Source of the DNA: an uncultured Acidimicrobiaceae bacterium
Lineage (GTDB): Bacteria; Actinomycetota; Acidimicrobiia; Acidimicrobiales; SZUA-35
Direction: 5' to 3'
Assembly: GCA_947259095.1 (NCBI GenBank)
Contig: CAMYLA010000007.1
Span: 5,623-69,622, forward strand
Length of the DNA stretch: 64,000 nt
Each line of letters opens with the position of its first letter. Position 1 is the first letter of the stretch. Position numbers and translations under genes: made by a program. A model generated the notes under the pieces. It made no database searches. It was not told the DNA's origin and saw only the letters and a list, made by a program, of their open reading frames with translations. Below, in pieces: positions 27,374-35,715 of the stretch.

Positions 27374-28933
27374 CTACCGGGTTTCGAGGGTCTCCGTCGA
27401 CGGCACGGTGGTCGTCACCAGTTGTCGCTCGGTGAAGAACACACCGATGGCGATGTCGCTCCCGCCAATGCGCCGCAACTCCAGTTCCAACCTGGCGATG
27501 TCCGGTTGGCGGGACCCGGAGACGTCGAGTTCGACACGCTCGCCGTCGTAGTCGAAGGAGCGGACCACGACGTTGCGCTCGGCGGCCCACTGATCGATGA
27601 CCACCCGCATGGCCTGCCCCGTCAGTTCGATCGGCGACGGTGCGGTCTCCTCGGTGATCGTGGCCAGCTTGGCCCAGTTCAAGCCGAGGGAAAGGCTGGA
27701 ATCGATCTCGGCCAGGCGGGGCACCAGCAGGTCGATGTCCGGCGGCTCACCGGTGCCGGCGGCATCGATACGCACGAGGCTCCCGTCGAGGATGATGTCG
27801 TCGATCTGGTAGTCGAGGCCGCCCTCGTCAAGCCAGGCTTCGACCGCCAACCGGATCTCGGCCAGTAACTGCTCGGTTGGCTCCGGCGGTGGTTGGGTGG
27901 TCGTGGTTGCCGCCTCGGTTCGGATCCACTGGACCGGCACGTCGTAGCCGGGGAACTCGTCCTGCATGGCGGTCTCCAGCGAGCCCTGGTCCGGTGGGGC
28001 ATCGAAGCCCCGAAGGTCGACGACGACCTGGCGGCTGTTGCGGCGGATGGTGACGGTCTTGTCCAGCTTGCCGTCGAGGTCGCCGAGCCAGGTGGTGACG
28101 ATCTCCTCCGCGGTCCGCTGTTGGGTGTTGCGGTCGATCGACTCCACCGATGCCCGGTACAGCGGGACGGCCACCACGATCACCGCCGCCACCATGGCCA
28201 CGGTGGCCAGCGAGAACCGCAGCAGGTTGTCCGACAAGCGCCGCGGCGGGACGAACCCGGTCAACACGAACACCGCAATGCTGGCGAAGACGATGGCGGT
28301 GAGGTTGGTCATGTAGAGCAGCAGGGCCCCGAACGCCAGGCTGTTCTCACCCGCCTCCAGCGCAATACCGACCGCCCCCAGCGGTGGCACCAGGGCGACG
28401 GCGACCGCCACGCCGGGCAATGATGCCGAGACGTCGGCCCGGACCGTGGCGTAGGCTCCGGCCGTGCCGGCGGCCAGGGCGACCACCAGGTCCTTGATGT
28501 CGGGCTGGGTCCGGGCCAGCACCTCGGGGGTCAGGTCGGTCTCGGGCAGGATCAGTGAGATCAGGTAGGCGATGGCGATACACCACGCCGTGGCGGCGAA
28601 GACCCGACCCAGTGCGATCAACGACTTGGTGAACAGCGCCATCGACAAGCAGGCCCCGGCAGCCAGCACCGGCTGCATCAGCGGGGCCAGCAGCATGGCA
28701 CCGATCACGACGGCGGCCGAGTTGAGGCTGAGGCCCATCACCGCCACGATCACCGACAGGGTGAGCATGATGGTGAAGCGGAACGTCCAGTCCTCGACCT
28801 TGGTGACCGCCAGATCGGCCATGACCCGGCGCCGTTCCTCCGGTTCGAGACGGCGATGCCACCAGGCCCGGGTGGGGAGCGGTCTCGCTGGATCGCTGGC
28901 CGGTTTTGGCTGGGAGGTCTCGGTCGCCGACAC
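27374..28933 (-). CDS. DUF389 family membrane protein with extracytoplasmic C-terminal domain
   Basis: A 519-residue protein. The first 260 residues contain about six to seven membrane helices and the DUF389 (TIGR00341) signatures VIVAVMGLSLNSAAVVIGAMLLAPLMQP and ADVSASLPGVAVAVALVPPLGAVGIAL. The C-terminal half is soluble, with a Thr/Pro linker (TTTTQPPPEPTE) separating two alpha/beta regions each with a VDLRGFD- or VELDVSG-type strand, somewhat BON-like. Function of DUF389 is unknown. GTG start at 28933, fixed by a TAGACT -10 element 6 nt upstream. Confidence 0.82.
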   Translation of the reverse strand: MSATETSQPKPASDPARPLPTRAWWHRRLEPEERRRVMADLAVTKVEDWTFRFTIMLTLSVIVAVMGLSLNSAAVVIGAMLLAPLMQPVLAAGACLSMALFTKSLIALGRVFAATAWCIAIAYLISLILPETDLTPEVLARTQPDIKDLVVALAAGTAGAYATVRADVSASLPGVAVAVALVPPLGAVGIALEAGENSLAFGALLLYMTNLTAIVFASIAVFVLTGFVPPRRLSDNLLRFSLATVAMVAAVIVVAVPLYRASVESIDRNTQQRTAEEIVTTWLGDLDGKLDKTVTIRRNSRQVVVDLRGFDAPPDQGSLETAMQDEFPGYDVPVQWIRTEAATTTTQPPPEPTEQLLAEIRLAVEAWLDEGGLDYQIDDIILDGSLVRIDAAGTGEPPDIDLLVPRLAEIDSSLSLGLNWAKLATITEETAPSPIELTGQAMRVVIDQWAAERNVVVRSFDYDGERVELDVSGSRQPDIARLELELRRIGGSDIAIGVFFTERQLVTTTVPSTETLETR

Positions 28934-28939
28934 CGTCAG

Positions 28940-28945
28940 AGTCTA
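28940..28945 (-). promoter_or_regulatory. -10 element of the DUF389 gene (leaderless)
   Basis: TAGACT on the minus strand ends 6 nt upstream of the GTG at 28933. Confidence 0.5.
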
Positions 28946-29075
28946 GGACCCCCGACTGTCGGCCACGAAGCAACCTTGACGGTTGCGGGAAATCTTCGGG
29001 GCGGGCAGTATCTTCCGGCGGGAGAAGTGCGACTTGGCAAAGGTATGTTCGCGGTCAAAAGCAGGGTCCGGAACG

Positions 29076-30320
29076 GTGAAGAGCATTCTTAGGGCCGCAA
29101 CCGCCGACGGCGACGAGGCGTTCGCCCGAACCCTCGATGCCGCGGTTGGCGGCGATCCGGCGATGATCGCCGAGCTGATCGGCGAGTTCGAGCCGGGGCA
29201 GAGCAGCTTCGCACGCCGTCAGGGGGCGGCAGACGTCGAGGGGGTGGTGAACACCACGCTCTCGGACGCATTCCGCAACCTCGGGGCCTTCCGGGCCCGG
29301 GATCGCCGGGCCTTCCGGGCCTACCTCTACCGGATTCTCCGGTGTTTCGACGGCAGGACCGGCTCCCCCGACCTCCTGCCACCCGACGGCGACCAGTCGG
29401 GCGGCGCCGGTTCGGGTGCCCTGAGGCCGCTGGTGGTCGAGGCCGACGCCGATGGCAACGACAACCACGGCGCCGAGTCGCTCATGGTTGGGGCTGCAGC
29501 CAACGCCACCGTCGAACCGAGCGAACCGAGCGAACCGAGCGAACCGAGCCAGGGTGGCGCTGACACGGCCCAGTCGGGCCCGCCCCAATCGGCCCCACCG
29601 CCGCCGTCCGACCCGGACACACCGAAGCCGACAAAACCGGCGCCACCGGCCACCGGTGAGCAGGCCGGCAGCGCCGCGGCCGCAGTGGTCGAGCGACCCC
29701 CGCTCGACGTGCCGGTGGCGCCGCTCCCCGAGTCGATCGCCCGGACCCCGTGCTCGGTGATGACCGACGGTTCACCGGCGGTTGGCGAGATCGCCTTCGT
29801 CACCTTCGACTTCGACGGTCCCTTCCAGCTCTTCCGCGGCACCTCGGTCGACATCATCGGCCCGTCGAAGCGTTCCGCCCTGATCGAGGGTCTCGGCGAT
29901 CCGTCATCGGTGAAGGACGGCCAACGGTTCCCGTTCGTGATCGGCGGCAACATGATGTGGGACAAGGGGTTTGCCGTGCAGACGCTGCTGGCCGGGGGCG
30001 AGGTCAAGACCCGGTGCTCCATCTCGGACCGGCGGGTCCCGGCCCCGTGCCGGATCATCACCGACGGCGCCCCGGCCAAGGGTGAGCGCGCCTCGGTGGC
30101 CTATCGGCTCCCCGGTCCCTATGCGCCGTTCAAGGGGCAGCAGACCCACATCATGGGGTGGGGCAGGAAATCGGTGATGACCGACGGCTCCCCGGCCGTA
30201 CTCCGGGCCGAGGTCAAGGCCGACTTCGAGATCGACGGTTTCATGTTCAAGGAAGGCCCGTTCCAGGTGAGGACGGCGCTGGCCGACGGTGCGGCTCACG
30301 CCGTCTGCGAGATTTCCTAG
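29076..30320 (+). CDS. Sigma-70 region 2-like protein fused to duplicated C-terminal domain
   Basis: A 414-residue protein. Residues about 5-95 resemble ECF sigma region 2: an acidic DGDEAFARTLDAAV helix, then ADVEGVVNTTLSDAFRNLGAFR and RAFRAYLYRILR, matching the DAEDVVQDTFLRAWRNL...FRAWLYRIAR pattern, but diverged. No region 4 is present. A Pro/Ser/Glu/Ala-rich linker follows, with a 9-bp tandem repeat encoding four EPS units. The last 190 residues are two copies of a domain beginning PCSVMTDGSPAVGE and PCRIITDGAPAKGE and ending in KTRCSI or HAVCEIS, each with two Cys. No signal peptide or membrane helix. GTG at 29076 is the likely start, but a TTG at 28983 is possible. It precedes the DUF1800/DUF1501 pair. 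Confidence 0.55.
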   Translation: MKSILRAATADGDEAFARTLDAAVGGDPAMIAELIGEFEPGQSSFARRQGAADVEGVVNTTLSDAFRNLGAFRARDRRAFRAYLYRILRCFDGRTGSPDLLPPDGDQSGGAGSGALRPLVVEADADGNDNHGAESLMVGAAANATVEPSEPSEPSEPSQGGADTAQSGPPQSAPPPPSDPDTPKPTKPAPPATGEQAGSAAAAVVERPPLDVPVAPLPESIARTPCSVMTDGSPAVGEIAFVTFDFDGPFQLFRGTSVDIIGPSKRSALIEGLGDPSSVKDGQRFPFVIGGNMMWDKGFAVQTLLAGGEVKTRCSISDRRVPAPCRIITDGAPAKGERASVAYRLPGPYAPFKGQQTHIMGWGRKSVMTDGSPAVLRAEVKADFEIDGFMFKEGPFQVRTALADGAAHAVCEIS

Positions 30321-30487
30321 GTTTCCATCCGTCGGCGGTATCCACGCTCCGCTCCGGTGCGACTCATCAAAGGAGTCGCCCGGCGGAAGAAGACGCGGCC
30401 CGGCTCCACCGGTGGATCGGTGCACGTCCGGAGGCCTCGTGTCTCGGACTGCCCACCCGGCGGAGTCTTTGTCGACGACGAGATGGG

Positions 30488-31364
30488 GTGGCATTCGTGC
30501 TCGAAGGACGTGCTCTCAAGGAGCACACGCTGAACCGCCTGGGCTACGGCCCGAGCGTCTGGCACTGGAACCGATACGACGAGCTGGGGTTCCAGAGCTA
30601 CGTCGATGAGCAGTTGGCCGGCACCCTGGCCGCCATCTCGCCGACCGCTGCGGCCACCGAACCCAAGTTCCGGCGGGCGGTCCTGGCCCGCCGTCAGCTC
30701 GAGGTGGTGCTGCTCGACTTCTGGTTCAACCACTTCAACGTCGACGCCGGTGGCGGCATCGCGGAGCGAACCGTCGACCAGCATCAGGGAGCCATCCAGA
30801 GCCATCTGTTCGGCCGGTTCTCCGACATGCTGCTGGCCACCGCCCGGTCGCCGGCCATGCTCGATTACCTCGACAACCGGATCAACTACGAGGAGGAGGT
30901 CGTCAACGGTCGGGTCTACGGCCTCAACGAGAACTACGCCCGGGAGCTGATGGAGTTGCACACCCTGGGCGTCGACGGGGGTTACAGCGAGGCCGACATC
31001 ATCGAGGTGGCCAGGGTGCTGACCGGTTGGTCGGTGTCCAGCGATGCCTACAGCTTCAAGCGCAGCCGCCACGACGGTGGCCAGAAGGTGGTCATGGGGG
31101 CAACCTTCCCGGCGGGCCGGGAGGAGGAGGAAGGGGTCGAGCTGCTGAACATGCTGGCCGCCCACCCCTCGACGGCATCGTTCCTCAGCCGCAAGCTCTG
31201 CCGCCGGTTCGTCTCCGAGGATCCGCCCCCGGCGGCGGTCGACGCCGCCGCTGCGACCTTCACCTCCTCCGGCGGCAACCTCGGCGACACGGTTCGCCGG
31301 TGACGCCCGGATCACCGCCGCCGCCGAGGCCATCCTGTCCAGCCCCGAGTTCGTGAGGTTCTAG
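30488..31364 (+). pseudogene. DUF1800 family gene, frameshifted near its 3' end
   Basis: DUF1800 proteins are secreted proteins of unknown function usually paired with DUF1501. Family motifs: LNRLGYGP, VVLLDFWFNHFNV, LLATARSPAMLDYLDN, GLNENYARELMELHTLGVDGGYS, VARVLTGWSV and LLAAHPSTASFLSRKLCRRFVSEDPPP. The frame stops at 31301-31303, but the expected C-terminus ITAAAEAILSSPEFVRF continues in another frame to a TAG at 31362-31364, 2 bp before the DUF1501 start. Removing ten bases (31301-31310) restores the frame exactly. The N-terminus is also short: no start with a ribosome binding site or signal peptide is seen before the GTG at 30488. The protein of 271 residues may still fold partly. Confidence 0.75.
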
Positions 31365-31366
31365 CA

Positions 31367-33604
31367 ATGACGATCAACCTGCTCTCCCCGAACCGGGGCC
31401 GGACCCGGTTGTCCGGCGACGCCGAGTCGGGCGGCTCGGCCCTGTTCTCCCGCCGCCAGATGCTGGCCGGCATGATGGGCGCCGGCGTGGTGACCATCAT
31501 CGGGACCTCCCCCATGGCCGGCGCCCTGCGAGCGCTGGCCGTGCCCGGCGATGCCGACGATCGTGTGCTGGTGAACGTCTTCCTACGGGGCGGGGCCGAT
31601 GGCCTCAACATCGTTGTCCCCCACGGCGACGACGACTACTACCGGCTGCGTCGTTCCATCGCCCAGCCCCGCAACTCGCTGTCGGACCTGGACGGCTTCT
31701 TCGGTCTCCACCAGTCCTTCGCCCCGCTGTACCCCCTGTACCAGAGCGGCGAGCTGGCCTTTGTCCACGCCACCGGCAGCAACGACCGGACCCGCTCCCA
31801 CTTCTCGGCCATGGACAATATGGATCTGGCCTTCGGGAGCACCGGCTGGATGCAGCGTGCGTTGGCCTCGCAGAATGATCGCGACCCACTGTCGGGCCTG
31901 ACCATCGGCGATCGCACCGCCCCGTCGCTGCGTGGACCGAGCAGCGGGATTGCCATCGACAGGCTGAACTCGTTCCGGCAGTCCACCACTGCGCTCGGCG
32001 ACATGCGCCAGGCGGTGGAGGCGATGTACGGGGCCTCCGGCGATCCCCTCACCGGGGAGGCCACGCTTCGGGCTTTCACCTCGATCGACGCCCTGGCCGG
32101 GGTGACGGTGGACCCTGCGGTCCAGTACCCGAGTTCCTCCTTCGCCCGAGATCTCCGGGAGGCGGCGGCCCTGATCAAGGCCGACCTCGGGGTCAGGATG
32201 GTCAGCGTCAGCATCGGCGGCTGGGACCACCACAGCGACACGGTGCCCAGAATGCAGGCAAAGGGTGACCAGCTGGCCGCGGCCCTGGCCGCCTTCAAGG
32301 CCGATCTCGGCGACCAGGGCGGTCGGGTGCTGACCGTGGTCATGTCGGAGTTCGGGCGAACCGCCAAGGAGAACGGCAGCGGCGGGACCGACCACGGCCA
32401 CGGCAACATGATGATGGTCATGGGCGGCGGGATGAGCGGGGCCGGCGGCGGCCGGGTCCATGTCCGGGACAATGCCTGGGTCGGCCTGTCGGAGAACCAG
32501 TTGAACGACGGGCGGGACCTGGCCATCACCACCGACTTCCGATCGGTGCTGGCCGAGCTGCTCGAGGGTCACATGGGCATCGTCAACGGCCAGATCTTTC
32601 CCCGCTTCACCCCTCGCTATCTCGGGTTGCTGTCGGCGGGCACCACGCCACCGACCACCGCTCCGACCACCCCCACCACCGCTCCGACCACCCCCACCAC
32701 CGCGACCACCGCCCCGGGCTCGTCCACCACGGCCGGCCCGAGCACCACCGCCGGATCGTCCACCACGGAGGGGCCGACAACGACCGCGGGGGCCAGAACC
32801 ACCGTCCTGGCCTCGACCACGGTGGCCTCGACCCGACCGTCGACCACGGGCCCGAGCACCACCGGGCCGTCGACCACGGGACCGGCGACGGCCGGCCCCA
32901 GCACCACCGGCCCAACCACAACCGGCCCGAGCACCACTCGCCCCGGCACCACCGGCCCAACCACCACCGGCCGTCGTACGACCACCACGCTGCCACCCGA
33001 AGCACGGGGTTCGATCGCCGGCGTCGTCACCTACGTCGGCGGAGGAACGGCCGCCGGGGTCAAGATCGACCTGTTCAGAGCGGTCGACGGCAAACGCAAC
33101 GGGTACCTGGGAACCGCCTCCACCGATGCCGACGGCGCCTATCGTTTCACCGCCGAACCGGGGCCCCACATCCTCACCTTCATCGCACCGGATGGCGACG
33201 GGTTCGTGGCGGCACGGGGCCGGTACCACCAGCCGTCGGTCATGGTCGAGGCCGGCAAGACCTCGAGTGGCATCAACGGTCGACTGTTGGGCTCCAGCTT
33301 CGGCGACAGCTCGACCGTGGGCGGCACGATCGCCATCACCGGTGGTCGGCCTGTGGCCGAGATCCAGGTCGATCTGTTCATGGCATCGGCCGACGGTTCC
33401 CGATCGGAGTTCCTCAACACCACCAAGACCAACAGCGACGGTCGGTACCGTTTCGTGATCCCCGCCGGCTGCTACGTGCTGACCATGATCGCCCCCGACG
33501 GTCGGCGTTTCGAAAACGGTCGCCGTTGGCATCAGCCGATGACCAGCGTCGAACCGCGCCAAGCGGTGGTTGATCTCGACGCCACACTACAGTCGCCGAC
33601 CTAG
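31367..33604 (+). CDS. DUF1501 family Tat-secreted protein with Thr/Pro linker and SdrD-type repeats
   Basis: A 745-residue protein. A twin-arginine signal (SRRQMLAGMMGAG, Arg 29-30) leads into the DUF1501 sulfatase-like domain: VNVFLRGGADGLNIVVPHGDDDYYRLR, HATGSNDRTRSHFSAMDNMD, VSIGGWDHHSDT and VVMSEFGRTAKENGSGGTDHG. A Thr/Pro/Ser linker of about 120 residues follows, then two carboxypeptidase-regulatory/SdrD B-like modules (GSIAGVVTYVGGGTAAGVKIDLF and GGTIAITGGRPVAEIQVDLF, each ending in FIAPDG or MIAPDG). Probably a cell-surface protein acting with the upstream DUF1800 product. Substrate unknown. Start ATG 2 bp after the ancestral DUF1800 stop. Confidence 0.85.
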   Translation: MTINLLSPNRGRTRLSGDAESGGSALFSRRQMLAGMMGAGVVTIIGTSPMAGALRALAVPGDADDRVLVNVFLRGGADGLNIVVPHGDDDYYRLRRSIAQPRNSLSDLDGFFGLHQSFAPLYPLYQSGELAFVHATGSNDRTRSHFSAMDNMDLAFGSTGWMQRALASQNDRDPLSGLTIGDRTAPSLRGPSSGIAIDRLNSFRQSTTALGDMRQAVEAMYGASGDPLTGEATLRAFTSIDALAGVTVDPAVQYPSSSFARDLREAAALIKADLGVRMVSVSIGGWDHHSDTVPRMQAKGDQLAAALAAFKADLGDQGGRVLTVVMSEFGRTAKENGSGGTDHGHGNMMMVMGGGMSGAGGGRVHVRDNAWVGLSENQLNDGRDLAITTDFRSVLAELLEGHMGIVNGQIFPRFTPRYLGLLSAGTTPPTTAPTTPTTAPTTPTTATTAPGSSTTAGPSTTAGSSTTEGPTTTAGARTTVLASTTVASTRPSTTGPSTTGPSTTGPATAGPSTTGPTTTGPSTTRPGTTGPTTTGRRTTTTLPPEARGSIAGVVTYVGGGTAAGVKIDLFRAVDGKRNGYLGTASTDADGAYRFTAEPGPHILTFIAPDGDGFVAARGRYHQPSVMVEAGKTSSGINGRLLGSSFGDSSTVGGTIAITGGRPVAEIQVDLFMASADGSRSEFLNTTKTNSDGRYRFVIPAGCYVLTMIAPDGRRFENGRRWHQPMTSVEPRQAVVDLDATLQSPT

Positions 33605-33634
33605 CCATCGCCAGCACCCTGCTGGTCATCGGTC

Positions 33635-33664
33635 CCCCGGACCCCTGAAATTTCGGGGCCGGGG
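33635..33664. terminator. Hairpin after the DUF1501 gene
   Basis: CCCCGGACCCC pairs with GGGGCCGGGG (one bulged A) around TGAAATTTC, which is itself self-complementary. Located 30 bp after the stop; no T-run, so possibly Rho-assisted. Confidence 0.4.
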
Positions 33665-33680
33665 TGTCATGGCCTAGCAT
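33652..33680 (+). promoter_or_regulatory. Promoter of the LLM oxidoreductase gene
   Basis: TTCGGG and TAGCAT (33675-33680) separated by 17 bp; a leader of about 50 nt with an AAAAGGGG ribosome binding site follows. Confidence 0.4.
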
Positions 33681-33737
33681 GATCGCAGGGGATTGGGGCC
33701 GGAACAGGCCCGAATCCGGTCGAAAAGGGGATCGGTC

Positions 33738-34892
33738 ATGAAGTTCGGCATCTTCTACGAATTATCGGTACCGCGTCCGTTCGAGGAGAACGAGCGGTTG
33801 GTCTACGAGCGGTCGCTGGAGCAGGTCCGGCTGGCCGACGAGCTCGGTTTCGATCAGGTCTGGGCCGTCGAGCACCACTTCCTCGAGGAGTACTCCCACT
33901 GCTCGGCACCGGAGTTGTTCCTCACGGCCTGCGCCATGCAGACCCAGAACATCCGGGTCGGGCACGGCATCGTGACCTGCGTGCCGGAATTCAACCATCC
34001 GATCCGGATAGCCGAACGGGCCGCCGTGCTCGACATCCTGTCCGGTGGTCGCCTGGAGATGGGGACGGGCCGGTCGGCGACCTGGACCGAGCTCGGAGGC
34101 TTCGAGGCCAACCCGGACGACACCAAGAAGAGCTGGGACGAGTTCGTTCACGCCCTCCCCAAGATGTGGACCCAGGAGCGGTACCGCCACGACGGCCACT
34201 TCTTCTCCATGCCGTCGCGGGCGGTACTGCCGAAACCGCTGCAGAAGCCGCACCCGCCGATGTGGGTTGCGGTGTCCTCACCGGGTACCGAAGACGACGC
34301 CGCCGATCGGGGCATGGGCTGCCTCGGGGTCAACTTCACCAGCTTCGCCGAGCAGGAGCGCAAGGTGAAGGCCTACCGCCACCGGATCCAGCATTGCGAC
34401 CCGGTTGGGGAGTTCGTGAACGATCAGCTGAACACCATCAACTTCCTGTTCTGCCACGACGACTCCGAAGTCGGTGTCTCGACCGGCCGCAAGATGATGG
34501 GCCAGTTCCAGTACATGGCGGGCCAACTCGACATGGCCAAGGAGGTCTACCCGACGAGGGCCTACCTGACCGCCGGCCTCCTGTCCGGTGCCCGCAAGCG
34601 GGCCGCCAGCCCCGGAGATGTCAAGGAGCCGCCGGAGGGCATCGCCGTCGGCAGCCCCGACCAGATCATCCGGGAGCTCAAGAAGTGGGAGGCCACCGGC
34701 GTCGACCGGGTCCAGTTCCTACTGAACGCAGCCGAGACGATCCCTCAGCAGCAGGTCCTCGACAGCCTGCGGCTGTTCGCCGAGGAGGTCATGCCCCATT
34801 TCCAGGGCGACGAGGCGGCGGCGCGATCCCGTCGGGAGGCCACCGCAGATTCGCTGGCCGATGTGGCCGGCGCCGCGGCGGGCGGTGCCTAG
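33738..34892 (+). CDS. LLM class flavin-dependent oxidoreductase
   Basis: A 384-residue bacterial-luciferase-like TIM barrel using FMN or F420. Typical motifs: KFGIFYELSVPRPF, EQVRLADELGFDQVWAVEHHF, IRVGHGIVTCVPEFNHPIRIAERAAVLDILSGGRLEMGTGRS and KPHPPMWVAVSSP. Such monooxygenases occur in degradation of alkanes, amines and terpenoid compounds, but no substrate can be inferred. ATG at 33738 with a strong ribosome binding site. It overlaps or abuts the downstream acetoacetate-decarboxylase-like gene, indicating co-transcription. Confidence 0.87.
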   Translation: MKFGIFYELSVPRPFEENERLVYERSLEQVRLADELGFDQVWAVEHHFLEEYSHCSAPELFLTACAMQTQNIRVGHGIVTCVPEFNHPIRIAERAAVLDILSGGRLEMGTGRSATWTELGGFEANPDDTKKSWDEFVHALPKMWTQERYRHDGHFFSMPSRAVLPKPLQKPHPPMWVAVSSPGTEDDAADRGMGCLGVNFTSFAEQERKVKAYRHRIQHCDPVGEFVNDQLNTINFLFCHDDSEVGVSTGRKMMGQFQYMAGQLDMAKEVYPTRAYLTAGLLSGARKRAASPGDVKEPPEGIAVGSPDQIIRELKKWEATGVDRVQFLLNAAETIPQQQVLDSLRLFAEEVMPHFQGDEAAARSRREATADSLADVAGAAAGGA

Positions 34893-34893
34893 G

Positions 34894-35649
34894 GTGCCGC
34901 TGTTCGGAACACTCGATCTGTCAACCGCCCTGGCGTCGGCGCCGACCGTGACCGGCCTGGCCCCCGAGACCTGGAACCTGCCAGGCGCCCAGACCCTCCA
35001 GGTGAGCTACGAGGTGGAGGAGGCCCCGGCCCTGGCCGTGACCCCGCCGGCCCTGCACCCCAGCATCCCGCCATACGCCACCTTCAGCGTGTGCCACATG
35101 CCGGAGAGCCCGGTCGGCGAGTTCAACCTGGCCATGGTCCGCCTCATCGTCCGGGCCGGGATCCGCCCTCGAGCGCTGCTGATGGGGGCCTACACCGATT
35201 CCGAGGCCGCAGCCGAGCAACTGCGAGCCGGCTGGGGTTACCGCGTGTCGCAGGCCGAGGTCACGTTCTCCCGCCGCCACAATCAGCTCCGGGGCACGGT
35301 CACCATCGACGGCCGGACCGCACTCGACGCCCGCCTGCTCGACCCGGAACCGATGGCCGGGGCCGATATCGAGCTGTTCGACAACCTCCACCTGGCAAAT
35401 GTGGCCGACGGTGATCCGCTGATCGTGCAGGTCGACCCCGGGTACCAGTACCACTCTGCCGACCGGGGCGCCGCCGATCTCCGGCAGTTCGATGCCGAGC
35501 TGCTCGGCATCGAGGGCATCGAGCCGGTGTACGCCGTGGTGGCGGTGGCCTGCCGGGCCGACGTGGAGCTGACGGCCCCCAGGTTCGTCATCGACCCCAC
35601 CAAGCCGGCGATCCAGGGCACCAGGAGACTGGACACGGCGGCGAGCTGA
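34894..35649 (+). CDS. Acetoacetate decarboxylase-like protein
   Basis: A protein of about 251 residues resembling the ADC superfamily: EEAPALAVTPPALHPSIPPYATFSVCHMPESPVGEFNLAMVRLIVRAGIRPRA... followed by AYTDSEAAAEQLRAGWGY. The Schiff-base lysine of true acetoacetate decarboxylase, expected in the GxPKK stretch after the AW/GWG segment, appears replaced by RVSQ, so it is probably not a decarboxylase and may act as an aldolase-dehydratase or binding protein. GTG at 34894 lies directly after the LLM stop; an alternative GTG at 34885 would overlap. Function unknown. Confidence 0.65.
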   Translation: MPLFGTLDLSTALASAPTVTGLAPETWNLPGAQTLQVSYEVEEAPALAVTPPALHPSIPPYATFSVCHMPESPVGEFNLAMVRLIVRAGIRPRALLMGAYTDSEAAAEQLRAGWGYRVSQAEVTFSRRHNQLRGTVTIDGRTALDARLLDPEPMAGADIELFDNLHLANVADGDPLIVQVDPGYQYHSADRGAADLRQFDAELLGIEGIEPVYAVVAVACRADVELTAPRFVIDPTKPAIQGTRRLDTAAS

Positions 35650-35715
35650 CCCGTCCGCCGACCCCCGCCCCAGCGCGGCGCCGGCGGTGAATCGGTCCAT
35701 TGTCCTAACGGTCCA

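Noticed and set aside
31301..31303. A second selenocysteine TGA in the DUF1800 gene
   Set aside because: No Sec motif, no partner Cys and the family C-terminus continues in a different frame, so a frameshift explains it better than recoding.
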